A stretch of 64,000 nucleotides of DNA from DATAUD01 sp035511075 (GCA_035511075.1 DATKFW010000032.1:62001-126000); one strand, 5' to 3'. Positions 40,038 to 49,290 are shown, numbered from the stretch's first letter. A program made the numbers and translations. Notes: a model not told the origin generated them from the sequence alone.

Positions 40038-40093
40038 GACGGTATATTCCCCAAATGCAATCCCGATGCAACCGTTTTATGGCCGGGCGCGCA

Positions 40094-40774
40094 TCACTTG
40101 TGCAGGACCCAATCAAATATAATTTTGACGTCGGGACCGGTTTTCATCAGCCCCAGGCCAAAGCTCGGCGCGGGAGGCGTGATGCCGAAATCGGTCATCT
40201 TGACCGGGACCGTGCCGCTGACCTTGATGTGGCTGTCATCCATGCATTCGATGACGATGGGGAAGGTGGCGTTGTTGGTCACGCCGGAGATGGCGAGGTC
40301 GCCAGTGACGTCGAAGTCAAAGGGTTTGCCCGCGTCGTGCGGACCCTTGAAGGTCATCTCCTTCAAAGTGAATTGGATCCTGGGAAATTGAGACTCTTTG
40401 AGCGCGTCCTGCATAAGATGATCCATGACGTCGGGCATATGCTCGGCCTTGCTGTGAACGCCGCGGACGGGGATGATGACGCGGGCCGTGGCAGGCACCT
40501 TGTCGCCTTGAATTCCGGCGATGCTGGTTTGCGCCGGGTCCAACTGGACGCCGGCGCCAAAGTCGATGAAACCGCCAACCAAGGTTCCTTCCATCTCCCA
40601 ATCATGGAGGCTCGAAGTGCCTTCGACCTTGACTGAGCTGCCATTGGGCTGGCTGGTGTAATGGGTTTGGGCGGTTGCCGGGATCGCGGGAGCAAGGAAA
40701 AGCGTCCCAACAACCAGCGTGAAGGCGGCGGCCGATTGAAGGTTTTTGGGAATAAGCGGTGTGGGAAAATTCAT
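40094..40774 (-). CDS. YceI-family secreted protein
   Basis: The 226-residue protein has a signal peptide (AAFTLVVGTLFLAPAIPATAQ) and the YceI lipocalin-like barrel: GTSSLHDWEMEG, VPVRGVHSK-like VIIPVRGVHSKAEHMPDVM, FPRIQFTLKEM and GDLAISGVTNNATFPI. Family members bind polyprenoid or similar amphiphiles in the periplasm. The start codon overlaps the stop of the Gfo/Idh gene (ATGA), so the two are translationally coupled. Confidence 0.82.
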   Translation of the reverse strand: MNFPTPLIPKNLQSAAAFTLVVGTLFLAPAIPATAQTHYTSQPNGSSVKVEGTSSLHDWEMEGTLVGGFIDFGAGVQLDPAQTSIAGIQGDKVPATARVIIPVRGVHSKAEHMPDVMDHLMQDALKESQFPRIQFTLKEMTFKGPHDAGKPFDFDVTGDLAISGVTNNATFPIVIECMDDSHIKVSGTVPVKMTDFGITPPAPSFGLGLMKTGPDVKIIFDWVLHK

Positions 40775-42150
40775 ATCTCGAACCATTCGTCCTTAAACGT
40801 GATTTTTTGTTTCTTGACAGCGGCCTCGTTGCCTATGATTGCCATGACAGTCGCGTCCAAACCATCCTGCCAGGAGGCGGCGGGCTGGATGTTCAAGGCC
40901 TTGATCTTGTCAATCAAGTCCTTGAAGTCGCCGTCGCCGTAGAGATCGGTGAAATCCTTGGTCGTCTGGCTGACTTGGCCGACGTTTCTGGCGAACGCGT
41001 CGAGAGCGTAATAGAGGGGTGTATGTTCATAGGGCTTGGTCGAAGCGGCGTTTCCCACCAGAGCCGATTGGTGGCTGCCATTGGCAATGAGCATGATGCC
41101 GGACTCCTTGTAAAAGGTGTCTTTGCGCGCGTAAACTTCCCATCCGCCCAGAGGCGCGCCGGCTTCCTTGAATTGCCAGGCCTTGGAGTCGCGCACCATG
41201 ATCGTGGACTCGGTGCCGTAATACATCTCGTAGGCGTCATCGAAGGAGTTGCACAGGGTGGCGTCGTACATGCCATTGACGCCGCCGGGAAATTCAAAAA
41301 CAGCCTGCACGGTGTCGGCAACATCGCGTCCGTCCTTCCATAGTATCAAGGAGCTGAAACCGGTCACCGCAACCGGGCGGTTTTTCAAGAACCACGAAAC
41401 GACGTCGATCTGGTGAACCCCGACTTCTCCGATGAGGCCGATGCTGGATTTCTGGTCGAGCCGCCAATTCAAGGCCAAGGCTCGTTGGTCATTGGGCGAT
41501 TCGCGGCGCCAACTGTCGTACTGGTGCCACTGGGCGCGGGCCATGACGTCCCTGCCCAGCGCGCCGCTGCGAATGAATGGGACCAGAAATTGCCGCTGAG
41601 GATGCGAGCGCTCCTGCAAACCGGCCTGGAAAACAATTTTGACCGCGTCGCGCGCCGCCGTGGCGATGGCTTTGGCGTCTTCGATGGTATTGGCCAGCGG
41701 AGCTTCGCAATACACGTGCTTGTTTGCGGCGATCGCGGCCAGCGCGATCTCGCGGTGCGTCCCGGTCGGCGTGGCGATGACGACGGCCTGAACATTGGGG
41801 TCGGCCAGGAGTTCCTTGTAATCGGCGTAGGTCTTGGAATTTGCCGCTTCCTGGCCGGCTTTGTGAAGGGCATGCGGGTAATTATCGCACACGGCGACCA
41901 CCGGCGCATACGGCATGAGGGAAAGCTGGTGAAGAATTTCGCGGCCCCAGTCGTTGACGCCGATGACGCCGAAGTTGACTGTCGGCGGGGGCGGGATTTT
42001 GGTCAGTGGGGCTTCGCCGGCTGGGGCGGCTTTAGAGGTGTCCTGGGCGCGCAATTCCACGCCGCCCATAAGGGTCATCAAGGTGGCCAGCGATGTGTTT
42101 TTCAGAAACTCCCGACGATTGGACTCCGACAGTGGATCTTTGTCATTCAT
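40771..42150 (-). CDS. Tat-exported Gfo/Idh/MocA-family oxidoreductase
   Basis: The 459-residue protein starts MNDKDPLSESNRREFLKN, a twin-arginine type signal, followed by the hydrophobic TSLATLMTLMGGVELRAQ. The NAD(P)-binding Rossmann segment reads NFGVIGVNDWGREIL and VVIATPTGTHREIALAA, with EAPLANTIEDA replacing the usual EKP-type motif. The C-terminal domain has GEVGVHQIDVVSWFL. Such exported members probably act on sugars in the periplasm of PVC bacteria. ATG 42150 places the RR motif correctly; the frame upstream is not expected to be coding. Confidence 0.85.
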   Translation of the reverse strand: MNDKDPLSESNRREFLKNTSLATLMTLMGGVELRAQDTSKAAPAGEAPLTKIPPPPTVNFGVIGVNDWGREILHQLSLMPYAPVVAVCDNYPHALHKAGQEAANSKTYADYKELLADPNVQAVVIATPTGTHREIALAAIAANKHVYCEAPLANTIEDAKAIATAARDAVKIVFQAGLQERSHPQRQFLVPFIRSGALGRDVMARAQWHQYDSWRRESPNDQRALALNWRLDQKSSIGLIGEVGVHQIDVVSWFLKNRPVAVTGFSSLILWKDGRDVADTVQAVFEFPGGVNGMYDATLCNSFDDAYEMYYGTESTIMVRDSKAWQFKEAGAPLGGWEVYARKDTFYKESGIMLIANGSHQSALVGNAASTKPYEHTPLYYALDAFARNVGQVSQTTKDFTDLYGDGDFKDLIDKIKALNIQPAASWQDGLDATVMAIIGNEAAVKKQKITFKDEWFEI

Positions 42151-42203
42151 GAATAATATCGCTAAAGGAAGCCATGAAGAGACAGAAAATGGCAAGCAGT
42201 AAT

Positions 42204-42641
42204 TCAGTGAACCGAATTGAAGAAATCCTTGACGATTTTTGCCGGGGAAAAGATGATCAATTTCCCGAGATCACAGTGTTCCAAAAGTTCGCCCAATGCC
42301 GATTGATTTATATCCTTCATGTGGCCGTCGCTGCTCAGAAGCAAAGTGACGTTTGCCAGGGCGGATTCGGCAATAATGAAAGAATCATGGACCTCCTCGT
42401 CTGGAATAAGGCCGGTTGCGCGAATTTTTCGCAACGCATTCAAGGCCGATTGCTTTTCTGATTCAGAATCCCCGTCAGTTGCAATATCCGTAAGTTCCAC
42501 CAGAACTGTAGGAGTGACGATGATGGGCGCCTTTGGAAACTTACGGCGGATCGTGGAAAGACAGTCAACAGCGGTTTCGTTCTCGTCGGCCAGATCAATT
42601 AGAACATTTGTGTCAACTGCGATTAACGGAGGATTTGGCAT
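42204..42641 (-). CDS. PIN-domain toxin (VapC-like)
   Basis: The 145-residue protein has the acidic PIN ribonuclease residues: AVDTNVLIDLAD, VELTDIA, VHDSFIIAESALAN and LLSSDGHMKDIN. PIN toxins cut RNA with Mg2+. It overlaps the upstream small gene by 29 bases, the usual antitoxin-toxin order. ATG 42641 (MPNPPL) is chosen; ATG 42656 is also possible. Target RNA is unknown. Confidence 0.8.
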   Translation of the reverse strand: MPNPPLIAVDTNVLIDLADENETAVDCLSTIRRKFPKAPIIVTPTVLVELTDIATDGDSESEKQSALNALRKIRATGLIPDEEVHDSFIIAESALANVTLLLSSDGHMKDINQSALGELLEHCDLGKLIIFSPAKIVKDFFNSVH

Positions 42642-42783
42642 GGTCAAGCCCGCCATAAATAATCGCCATTCCCTTTTCCAAGAGAGCGCTCCGCTTCTGA
42701 TCGGTATATTTGTTGGCCTTTGCCCTCGCCTTTTCGGCAATGACGGTTCCGCGTGTCTTAACAACTCGGCTGGACGTTTTCAT
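42613..42783 (-). CDS. Antitoxin partner of the PIN toxin
   Basis: The 56-residue basic protein (MKTSSRVVKTRGTVIAEKAR, then ALLEKGMAIIYGGLDHAKSS) precedes and overlaps the PIN gene. Its size, position and overlap indicate an antitoxin, with an N-terminal basic arm that may bind the promoter. No named antitoxin family was recognised. An in-frame start at 42822 would add 13 residues. Confidence 0.65.
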   Translation of the reverse strand: MKTSSRVVKTRGTVIAEKARAKANKYTDQKRSALLEKGMAIIYGGLDHAKSSVNRS

Positions 42784-43069
42784 TCCTGGAGAAACAATCC
42801 CATGCGAGAGATCAAAAATCAATCGTCAAATTAGCCCCCACCGACGATCGCGATGAACTCTTCGGCGAGGGCAGAATCGAATGTCCGTGTGTGATTCCGA
42901 TTCAAGGATCCACACGACCCTGAAAAAGGCTCGCGGTGACGACGGCGCGGGTGTGTTTTGACCGGAGCGGGCCGCGTCGGCTGTCCAGATGGCGCGAATG
43001 GCTTCTTCGTCGCCAAGCCCGGCGCCGAATCACTCGCGTTCCGGAGGGGGACATGTTAATTTTAACGCG

Positions 43070-43966
43070 ATGTCGCAAGCTCGCATAAGCAGTGCCGGGC
43101 AACGTTTTCGGCAGGCGCTTGAGCAGGAGAGGCCGTTGCAAATCGCCGGGGTCATCAACGCGTACACGGCGATTCTGGCCGGGAAAAGCGGCTTCCGCGC
43201 GCTTTACCTTTCCGGCGCGGGAGTGGCCAATGCCTCGTACGGGTTGCCCGATTTGGGCATGACTTCCCTGAGCGATGTCCTCCAGGACGTTTGCCGGATC
43301 ACCGCGGCAACCAATCTCCCGTTGCTGGTCGATGCGGACACGGGGTGGGGCGAAGCGTTGGGCATTCAACGAACGACGCGGGAAATGATTCGGGCGGGCG
43401 CGGCGGCGATTCATCTGGAAGACCAGGTGGCTGCCAAACGTTGCGGGCACCGCCCCGGCAAGGAGCTGGTTGCCACAACGGAAATGTGCGACCGGATTGC
43501 GGCGGCGGTCGATGCACGAACTGACCCGGCATTCGTCGTGATGGCGCGCACGGACGCGGCATCGGTGGAAGGCATTGCGATGGCTGTTGAGCGGGCGCGG
43601 GCGTATTGCGAGGCAGGTGCGGACATGATTTTTGCCGAGGCGCTGACGAGCCTGAAGGAATACAAGGCGTTCTGCCAGGCGGTGGAAGCCCCGGTGCTGG
43701 CCAATATGACGGAGTTCGGCATGACGCCGTTGTTCACGGTGTCGGAACTGGCGTCCTGCGGTGTGGCGCTGGCGCTCTACCCGCTTTCGGCGTTTCGGGC
43801 GATGAGCGCGGCGGCGTTGGAGGTGTTTGGCGCGATTCGCAAGGAAGGAACACAGAAAGGCGTCCTCGGCAAAATGCAAACGCGGGCCGAGCTGTACGAA
43901 TTTCTGGATTATCACGCTTACGAAGCAAAATTGGACAATCTGTTTGCGGCGAAGAGGAAAATATGA
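43070..43966 (+). CDS. prpB: 2-methylisocitrate lyase
   Basis: PrpB splits 2-methylisocitrate to pyruvate and succinate in the methylcitrate cycle of propionate breakdown. The 298 residues carry the ICL/PEP-mutase barrel motifs LPLLVDADTGWGEA, IHLEDQVAAKRCGHRPGKEL (KRCGH with the active-site Cys), ARTDAASVEG and FAEALTSLKEY. The start ATG 43070 has no close Shine-Dalgarno; a strong GGAGGGGG at 43043-43050 instead serves an ATG at 43053 in another frame. Its stop overlaps the prpC start (ATGA). Confidence 0.92.
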   Translation: MSQARISSAGQRFRQALEQERPLQIAGVINAYTAILAGKSGFRALYLSGAGVANASYGLPDLGMTSLSDVLQDVCRITAATNLPLLVDADTGWGEALGIQRTTREMIRAGAAAIHLEDQVAAKRCGHRPGKELVATTEMCDRIAAAVDARTDPAFVVMARTDAASVEGIAMAVERARAYCEAGADMIFAEALTSLKEYKAFCQAVEAPVLANMTEFGMTPLFTVSELASCGVALALYPLSAFRAMSAAALEVFGAIRKEGTQKGVLGKMQTRAELYEFLDYHAYEAKLDNLFAAKRKI

Positions 43967-45084
43967 GCGACCCGCGCAAAACGGACGGCCTGGCCGGAGT
44001 CGTCGCCGGCCAAACCGCAATTTCCACCGTGGGCAAGGACGGCGTGGGACTCACTTACCGGGGTTACAGCATCGAGGACCTCGCGGCGGGCGCAACTTTC
44101 GAGGAAGTCGCCTATCTGTTGATTTATGGCGTGTTGCCGACGAAAGAGGAACTCTCCGGCTACCGGCAAAAATTGATTTCGCAGCGCGGATTGCCCGCGG
44201 CATTGAGAAAGTTGCTGGAGGAATTGCCGGGAAACGCAAACCCCATGGATGTCCTGCGCACCGGTTGCTCGGCGCTGGGCGTTTTTGAGCCGGAAACTGC
44301 CGCGCATGGACAGTATGAAGTCGCCGACCGCCTTCTGGCGTTGTTTCCGTCGATGCTCCTGTACTGGCGTCACTTTCACACGAGCGGCAAGGGGATTGAA
44401 ACGGCATCGAGCGCGCCGGGCACGGCGTCGCATTTCCTGGGAATGCTGCGCGGCGAGGCGCCGGGGGAATTGGAGGAGCGCGCGCTGGATGTGTCGCTGA
44501 TCCTCTATGCCGAGCATGAGTTCAATGCGTCAACATTTGCCTGCCGGACCGTGGCCTCGACCCTGCCGGATTTTTATTCGGCGGTGACGGCGGGAATCGG
44601 CGCATTGCGCGGGCCATTGCATGGGGGCGCAAACGAATCGGCGATGAAACTCATGGAAAAGTTCCGGGACCCGGAGGAGGCGGAGAAAACGTTGTTGGAG
44701 ATGCTTGGGCGCAAGGAATTAATCATGGGCTTTGGGCATCGGGTCTATAAATCAGCCGATCCGCGTTCGGACATCATCAAGGTCTGGTGCGGAAGGCTCG
44801 CCGAAGCCCGGGGCGATCAGTCGTTGTTCGCCGTGGCCGAACGCGTGGAAGCGGTGATGCGTCGGGAAAGGAAGATGTTTCCGAATCTGGATTTTTACAG
44901 TGCGCCCGTTTATCGTTTTTTGGGTATTCCGACCGAAATGTTCACGCCGCTTTTTGTGATCGCGCGCATTTCCGGGTGGTCGGCGCATATTTTTGAGCAG
45001 CGCGCCCACAACCGTTTGATCCGGCCCACCGCCGAATACATTGGTCCGGCGCCGCGCGCCTTTGTGCCGCTGGAGAAGAGGTGA
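43963..45084 (+). CDS. prpC: 2-methylcitrate synthase / citrate synthase
   Basis: The 373-residue enzyme condenses propionyl-CoA with oxaloacetate. It has LTYRGYSIEDLAAGATFEEVAYLL, the catalytic histidine region ALRGPLHGGANE, MGFGHRVYKSADPR, and a C-terminal GWSAHIFEQRAHNRLIRP. Sequence alone does not separate methylcitrate from citrate synthase, but its place between prpB and prpD favours PrpC. It overlaps prpB by four bases and ends six bases before prpD. Confidence 0.9.
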   Translation: MSDPRKTDGLAGVVAGQTAISTVGKDGVGLTYRGYSIEDLAAGATFEEVAYLLIYGVLPTKEELSGYRQKLISQRGLPAALRKLLEELPGNANPMDVLRTGCSALGVFEPETAAHGQYEVADRLLALFPSMLLYWRHFHTSGKGIETASSAPGTASHFLGMLRGEAPGELEERALDVSLILYAEHEFNASTFACRTVASTLPDFYSAVTAGIGALRGPLHGGANESAMKLMEKFRDPEEAEKTLLEMLGRKELIMGFGHRVYKSADPRSDIIKVWCGRLAEARGDQSLFAVAERVEAVMRRERKMFPNLDFYSAPVYRFLGIPTEMFTPLFVIARISGWSAHIFEQRAHNRLIRPTAEYIGPAPRAFVPLEKR

Positions 45085-45090
45085 TCGCGC

Positions 45091-46536
45091 ATGAGCCACG
45101 AAATTGAGAATGTCCGACCGACCCCGGACCGGCTGCTCTCGGAGATTGCCGATTACGTTTGCGCGGGGCCGGAATTGAGCGCGCTGGCGTTCGAGACGGC
45201 GCGCTATTGTTTGCTGGACACGCTGGGGTGCGGGATTCTCGCGTTGAATTTTCCCGCCTGCGCAAGGCTTCTCGGTCCGATTGCGCCGGGGACGGTCGTG
45301 CCCCATGGCGCGCGGGTGCCTGGGACGAATTACGAATTGGACCCGGTGACGGCGGCATTCAACATCGGATGCGCCATTCGCTGGCTGGATTTCAACGACG
45401 CGTGGCTCGCCGCGGAGTGGGGGCATCCGTCGGACAATCTGGGGGCAATCCTGGCCGTGGGAGATTACCTTGGCCGCACGCGTCCTGAAATGGGACTGAC
45501 GATGCGCGATCTCCTCACGGCGATGATTCAGGCGCACGAGATTCAAGGGGTGCTGGCGCTGGGCAACAGCTTCAACCGCGCCGGACTCGATCACGTGTTG
45601 CTGGTGCGGGTGGCATCGACAGCGGTGGCGACGCAACTGATGGGGGGGACGCGCGCAGAGGTCATCAACGCTGTCTCCAACGCGTGGGTGGATGGCGGCG
45701 CGCTGCGGGTCTATCGTCACGCGCCCAATACGGGACCGAGGAAATCGTGGGCGGCCGGGGATGCGACGGCCCGCGCGGTGTGGCACGCGTTGCTGGCGTT
45801 AAAGGGTGAAATGGGCTATCTCTCGGCGCTCTCGGTCGAAGGCTGGGGATTCTGCGACGCGCTGTTTCGGTCCAGGCCGATTGAATTGGCGCGGCCATTT
45901 GGTTGTTACGTGATGGAGAACATTTTGTTCAAGATTCGCTTTCCCGCGGAATTTCACGCGCAGACGGCGGTCGAGGCGGCAATCCAGCTTCATCCTCACG
46001 TCGCGGACCGGCTTGCGGAAATTGAACGGGTTGAGTTGAAAACGCACGAGTCGGCCATTCGCATCATAGACAAGAGAGGCCCGCTGCACAATCCGGCCGA
46101 CCGCGATCATTGCCTGCAATACATGACGGCCGTCGGGCTGATATTTGGCGCGCTGAAAGCGGAGGATTACGAGGACAAGACGGCGGCGGACCCGCGCATC
46201 GACGCGTTGCGCGAAAAAATGAGGGTGACGGAGGAGCCGCGGTACAGCTACGAGTATTTGGAGCCTGACAAGCGCGCCATTGCCAACGCCGTGCAGGTTT
46301 TTTTCAAGGACGGATCGAGCACAGCAAAAGTGGAAGTGGAATATCCGATAGGTCATCGGCGCCGGCGCGCCGAGGGGTTGCCGTTGCTGCTGCGCAAGGC
46401 GCGCGAGAACCTGTCGACACGATTTCCCCCCAGCCAGGTGGAGCGCATTGTCCAATTGTGCCACGATGCCGGACGTTTGGAGGCGATGAGGGTGTGCGAA
46501 TTCATGGAATGCTTTCTCCCGGCTGGAGCGTTTTAA
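45091..46536 (+). CDS. prpD: 2-methylcitrate dehydratase
   Basis: PrpD removes water from 2-methylcitrate in the propionate pathway. The 481 residues match the family length and include CAIRWLDFNDAWLAAEWGHPSDN, SWAAGDATARAVWHALLA and FPAEFHAQTAVEAAIQLHP. The last codons and stop lie inside the left arm of the palindromic element at 46526-46738, so the native C-terminus may have been replaced by a few residues. No prpE or acnD gene is present; the rest of the cycle must come from elsewhere. Confidence 0.92.
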   Translation: MSHEIENVRPTPDRLLSEIADYVCAGPELSALAFETARYCLLDTLGCGILALNFPACARLLGPIAPGTVVPHGARVPGTNYELDPVTAAFNIGCAIRWLDFNDAWLAAEWGHPSDNLGAILAVGDYLGRTRPEMGLTMRDLLTAMIQAHEIQGVLALGNSFNRAGLDHVLLVRVASTAVATQLMGGTRAEVINAVSNAWVDGGALRVYRHAPNTGPRKSWAAGDATARAVWHALLALKGEMGYLSALSVEGWGFCDALFRSRPIELARPFGCYVMENILFKIRFPAEFHAQTAVEAAIQLHPHVADRLAEIERVELKTHESAIRIIDKRGPLHNPADRDHCLQYMTAVGLIFGALKAEDYEDKTAADPRIDALREKMRVTEEPRYSYEYLEPDKRAIANAVQVFFKDGSSTAKVEVEYPIGHRRRRAEGLPLLLRKARENLSTRFPPSQVERIVQLCHDAGRLEAMRVCEFMECFLPAGAF

Positions 46537-46738
46537 GAAATACTGTAGCCGTTTGGAGCGAGGATTTTTGGGTTTTGGCGAGGCTTCGGCGAAGGAGCAG
46601 AGCATCCGCTTTGCGGTGCATCTTTTGTATTGTGCTGTCTCCTGCGGCACGTGACTGAGCCGAAACGAAGCCAAAACCCAAAAAGACCGCTTCTTAATTC
46701 CATTCAGCCAAACGGCTACAGTATTTCTTAAACCGCTC
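46526..46738. repeat. 213-bp palindromic MITE-like element
   Basis: The outer 31-bp arms (46526-46556 and 46708-46738) are inverted repeats with one mismatch; an inner 15-bp pair (46565-46579, TTTTTGGGTTTTGGC, and 46670-46684) is perfect. No coding capacity is seen. Its left arm supplies the prpD stop codon. A non-autonomous transposable element or a large terminator-like RNA hairpin are both possible. No other copy was noticed in the window, and clear target duplications were not found. Confidence 0.7.
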
Positions 46739-47278
46739 TCCCAAAGGCGTGACGCCTCAAACGCAGACAGGGCGCAATTGACTTTTTGGGCGTCAATCAA
46801 CCGATCGAAAAGGGAAAAGTGTCAGCGGTAGTTTGGATTGTTTTCGGCTTCGGTTTCCGACAGGTTTCACGCGTCCCGTCCTTCGCCGTGAACGGGGAAG
46901 TGCGGTTTCACCGTTCATTTCCGGGGGTTCAATTTTTGTTGATTCGGGTCCAATGGTCGCGGCGAGCGCCGTGGCGGTGAGAGCTTGTATTGTCGTCATA
47001 TTGACTTCGTAGTTTGCGACCGTTCCACATCCATAGACACCGAGGGATCCGTAATTGTTTCCAAAAAATGCAAACGATTGAAAATTCGGTTTCCGGCAAA
47101 TTGCCAATGCCATCTGGAACACCCCGGCTCGGGCACTGATCGGTTCGCGGAATACCGGTGGGAACGACACCGGTCCTGGTCGCCCAAAAACACGCCCGGG
47201 ATTGGGGTTTTTCGCCAGGAACCGCCTATTTCTGTGCTTGCCATTTGGGATGGATACGCCTAGCGTCTGATAAAGAGG
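46739..47278. other. Intergenic region before tRNA-Val
   Basis: About 540 bases without a convincing gene on either strand; several short frames overlap without family resemblance. Promoter elements for the tRNA should lie near the right end but none stands out. Confidence 0.4.
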
Positions 47279-47353
47279 GCGCGGTTAGCTCAGTGGTAGA
47301 GCATCACCTTGACACGGTGGGGGTCACAGGTTCAATCCCTGTATCGCGCACCA
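47279..47353 (+). tRNA. tRNA-Val(GAC)
   Basis: A full cloverleaf is visible: acceptor GCGCGGT pairs with ATCGCGC (one G-T), D-arm with AGCTCAGTGGTAGAGC, anticodon loop TTGACAC giving GAC (Val), T-arm ACAGG-TTCAATC-CCTGT, discriminator A and encoded CCA. Its 3' half is the attachment site of the integrative element; integration leaves it intact. Confidence 0.95.
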
Positions 47354-48622
47354 TTTGGACTCTTCTTGACTCTTCGCGACAGAAGCCGACAAACCATGAC
47401 AATCCCCTTTGTTTTCAAGGCTTTTGGCAATTTGCGTTACCGCAAAATCCGCGACAGACCGCGACACCGCGGGACTGCTCTGGACTATAGTTTGTGAGTC
47501 CAGTTGTGAGTCAGGTTTTGCGGCCTTCTCACCGTCGATAAAAGCCAGCTTTTGCACCGCTTCAAATGTGCCAAGCTGCTCTTCGTCAGTGTAGTCCATG
47601 TCCGTAAGCTTGCGCGTCCCGTGTCGCATCAATTGCATCGCCTGACGCCCTGACACGTTTGCCCGGTGCAGGTTCGTGCAAAACGTGTGACGCAAGGCGT
47701 GAAAATCCGCCCGCAATCCCCGCTCATCAACGAACAGGATTTGCGCTTTATCCATGTCCGACTTGAACGTTTCCATTTTCGGTAACAATCCGGCAAACAC
47801 CCTGTCTGAATCACCCGCCCGCGCAGATCGAAGGGCTTTTAATTCAACGGCCAGGCTCAAATGCAGCGGAATAAACGCCTGCTTGCCATTCTTCGTTGTA
47901 CCCGCGCGGAGCACCAATCGCGGTTGCGGACAGTCCAAATGAACGTCTCCCCATAAAAGTTCCCGCAATTCGCCCCGCCGAACTCCCGTCAGCATCGCCA
48001 TCAAATAGACTATCCGCCGCCGACCAGCCACCGCCAGCAACCGCGACGCCTCATTGTCGGTCAGAGCGCGACGTGCATACCGTGGTTTGATCGCCCGCGT
48101 GGTACGCCATCCTTCAACAATTTTGAGCGGATTCGCCTGGAGGCGCTCCCGCCGTTCCATCCAGTTCAGCAATGCCTTGAACGAGATCAAGTATTCATTG
48201 AGGGTTTTGTCCGATTGCTTTTGCTCCGCCCGCCATGCGCGGAACGAGTCCGGCGAAATGTCCCGCGCAAATTCCCAACCACAGTCGCCGGCGACTTTCA
48301 ATACGCGGTTCTTCAATTCGTAAAGATAACGCTCGTCGCGTCCACCCTCCCGACGCTCCGCCACAAAATCGGCCAGGTGTTCCGCAATCGTCTTTTGCGC
48401 ACCCTCACGGATGTTTTTCGGGGTGATCACCCCTTCAGCCTCCTGTTGCCTCTCACGAGCGATTTTCTTCAACCTCTCAAGCGCCACTTGCTTGTCGAAA
48501 GTGTGCAACGGAATGTCGGTTGTCTTTGTGGCCCCATCCAATCGCAAACGACCGCGATACATTCGGGCGGTTTTCGACCGACCCTTTTTGCTCCGTTTGG
48601 GTTTGAACACATATAAAATCAC
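47324..48622 (-). CDS. int: Tyrosine integrase
   Basis: The 432-residue recombinase inserts and excises the element at tRNA-Val. The N-terminal SAM-like arm-binding part is around 75-165. The catalytic set is complete: Arg 215 in TGVRRGEL, His 308 and Arg 311 in HALRHTF, His 334 in RHGT and Tyr 344 in TDMDYTDEE. It starts at GTG 48622, overlapping the HTH gene stop (GTGA). It ends ESKWCAIQGLNL inside the tRNA, the final nine residues being read from the att core. In the excised circle the same frame would continue 66 codons into the right end (see 55277-55552). Confidence 0.92.
   Translation of the reverse strand: MILYVFKPKRSKKGRSKTARMYRGRLRLDGATKTTDIPLHTFDKQVALERLKKIARERQQEAEGVITPKNIREGAQKTIAEHLADFVAERREGGRDERYLYELKNRVLKVAGDCGWEFARDISPDSFRAWRAEQKQSDKTLNEYLISFKALLNWMERRERLQANPLKIVEGWRTTRAIKPRYARRALTDNEASRLLAVAGRRRIVYLMAMLTGVRRGELRELLWGDVHLDCPQPRLVLRAGTTKNGKQAFIPLHLSLAVELKALRSARAGDSDRVFAGLLPKMETFKSDMDKAQILFVDERGLRADFHALRHTFCTNLHRANVSGRQAMQLMRHGTRKLTDMDYTDEEQLGTFEAVQKLAFIDGEKAAKPDSQLDSQTIVQSSPAVSRSVADFAVTQIAKSLENKGDCHGLSASVAKSQEESKWCAIQGLNL
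47326..47354 (+). repeat. attL core in tRNA-Val
   Basis: The 29 bases covering the T-arm, acceptor 3' strand, CCA and one further T recur exactly at 55477-55505 and with one change at 56758-56786, as direct repeats. This marks the left boundary of the element. Confidence 0.9.
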
Positions 48623-48819
48623 GCTGGCAATCCTCTCTGACGTTGTTTCAGTTTGCTCAAGTACGCTTGGACATCCGACAGATACAGCATCGGTTTTTTC
48701 GTCGGCCTGACGGGCGTCGGAAGCTCGCCTTTCGCGATCAATCTTTCCACTGACCGGGCACAAATCCCACCCAGGAACCTGCCAGCCTCTCTCAAATCAA
48801 TTAAACGTTCCTCGTTCAT
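48619..48819 (-). CDS. Small helix-turn-helix protein, excisionase-like
   Basis: The 66-residue protein (LIDLREAGRFLGGICARSVE, then PMLYLSDVQAYLSKL) is a MerR/excisionase-type winged HTH of the HTH_17 kind. Position directly before int with GTGA coupling suggests it directs excision or controls int. ATG 48819 was chosen because the longer open frame upstream overlaps orf118. Confidence 0.75.
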   Translation of the reverse strand: MNEERLIDLREAGRFLGGICARSVERLIAKGELPTPVRPTKKPMLYLSDVQAYLSKLKQRQRGLPA

Positions 48820-48856
48820 GTGTTTTTCTCTACTGAGGGATTCCACCAACTGCCAT

Positions 48857-49213
48857 TCACCGTCGCTCCTCCTCGTCCATAGCATCACGATACGCCGCCT
48901 CCTGCTCTTCTTGGAAGGACAAGCGCTTGGTGTATTCACGATAAACCGAATTATGGTCGCACTCGATGCCCCGTTCTTGCAACCATTCCGCGATTTCGCG
49001 AAACGTGAACCGTTTGTCGTCCCGCAGGAGCCTGATTGAATCGCCGTACTCTGCCACAAGCGTTCGATCTGGTTCTTCCATTGCCTCTCGCAACACAAAT
49101 TCCGGCAGAGGATTTCCACGCTCCGTTACAGCCAAAGCAGGCTGTGTTTCGGTTTTGACCTCCTGAGAGGGAAGCGACAACGGTTCCTTAACCTTGACTT
49201 TCTTGACACGCAT
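48857..49213 (-). CDS. Hypothetical DNA-binding-like protein of the element (orf118)
   Basis: The 118-residue charged protein has a Lys-rich start (MRVKKVKVKEPLSLPSQ) and a helix-turn-helix-like FTFREIAEWLQERGIECDHN. It precedes the xis-like gene by 37 bases and is likely the first gene of the int operon, perhaps a regulator. Starting at ATG 49291 would add a hydrophobic segment (LLFSLALFGMFVYFV) that would make it membrane-bound; that start lies almost at the predicted -10 box, so the shorter version is preferred. Confidence 0.5.
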   Translation of the reverse strand: MRVKKVKVKEPLSLPSQEVKTETQPALAVTERGNPLPEFVLREAMEEPDRTLVAEYGDSIRLLRDDKRFTFREIAEWLQERGIECDHNSVYREYTKRLSFQEEQEAAYRDAMDEEERR

Positions 49214-49290
49214 CTTTGTTTTCACGGGAACAAAGTAAACGAACATCCCGAACAGCGCAAGGGAAAACAACAAAGTATCTCGCCTATGCA

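Noticed and set aside
46793..47170. Minus-strand open frame of 125 codons before tRNA-Val
   Set aside because: No family resemblance, overlaps other short frames on both strands, and no start context.
48215..48616. Plus-strand frames of up to 133 codons inside the integrase gene
   Set aside because: They are shadows of the intact tyrosine recombinase on the other strand, which has all catalytic residues.
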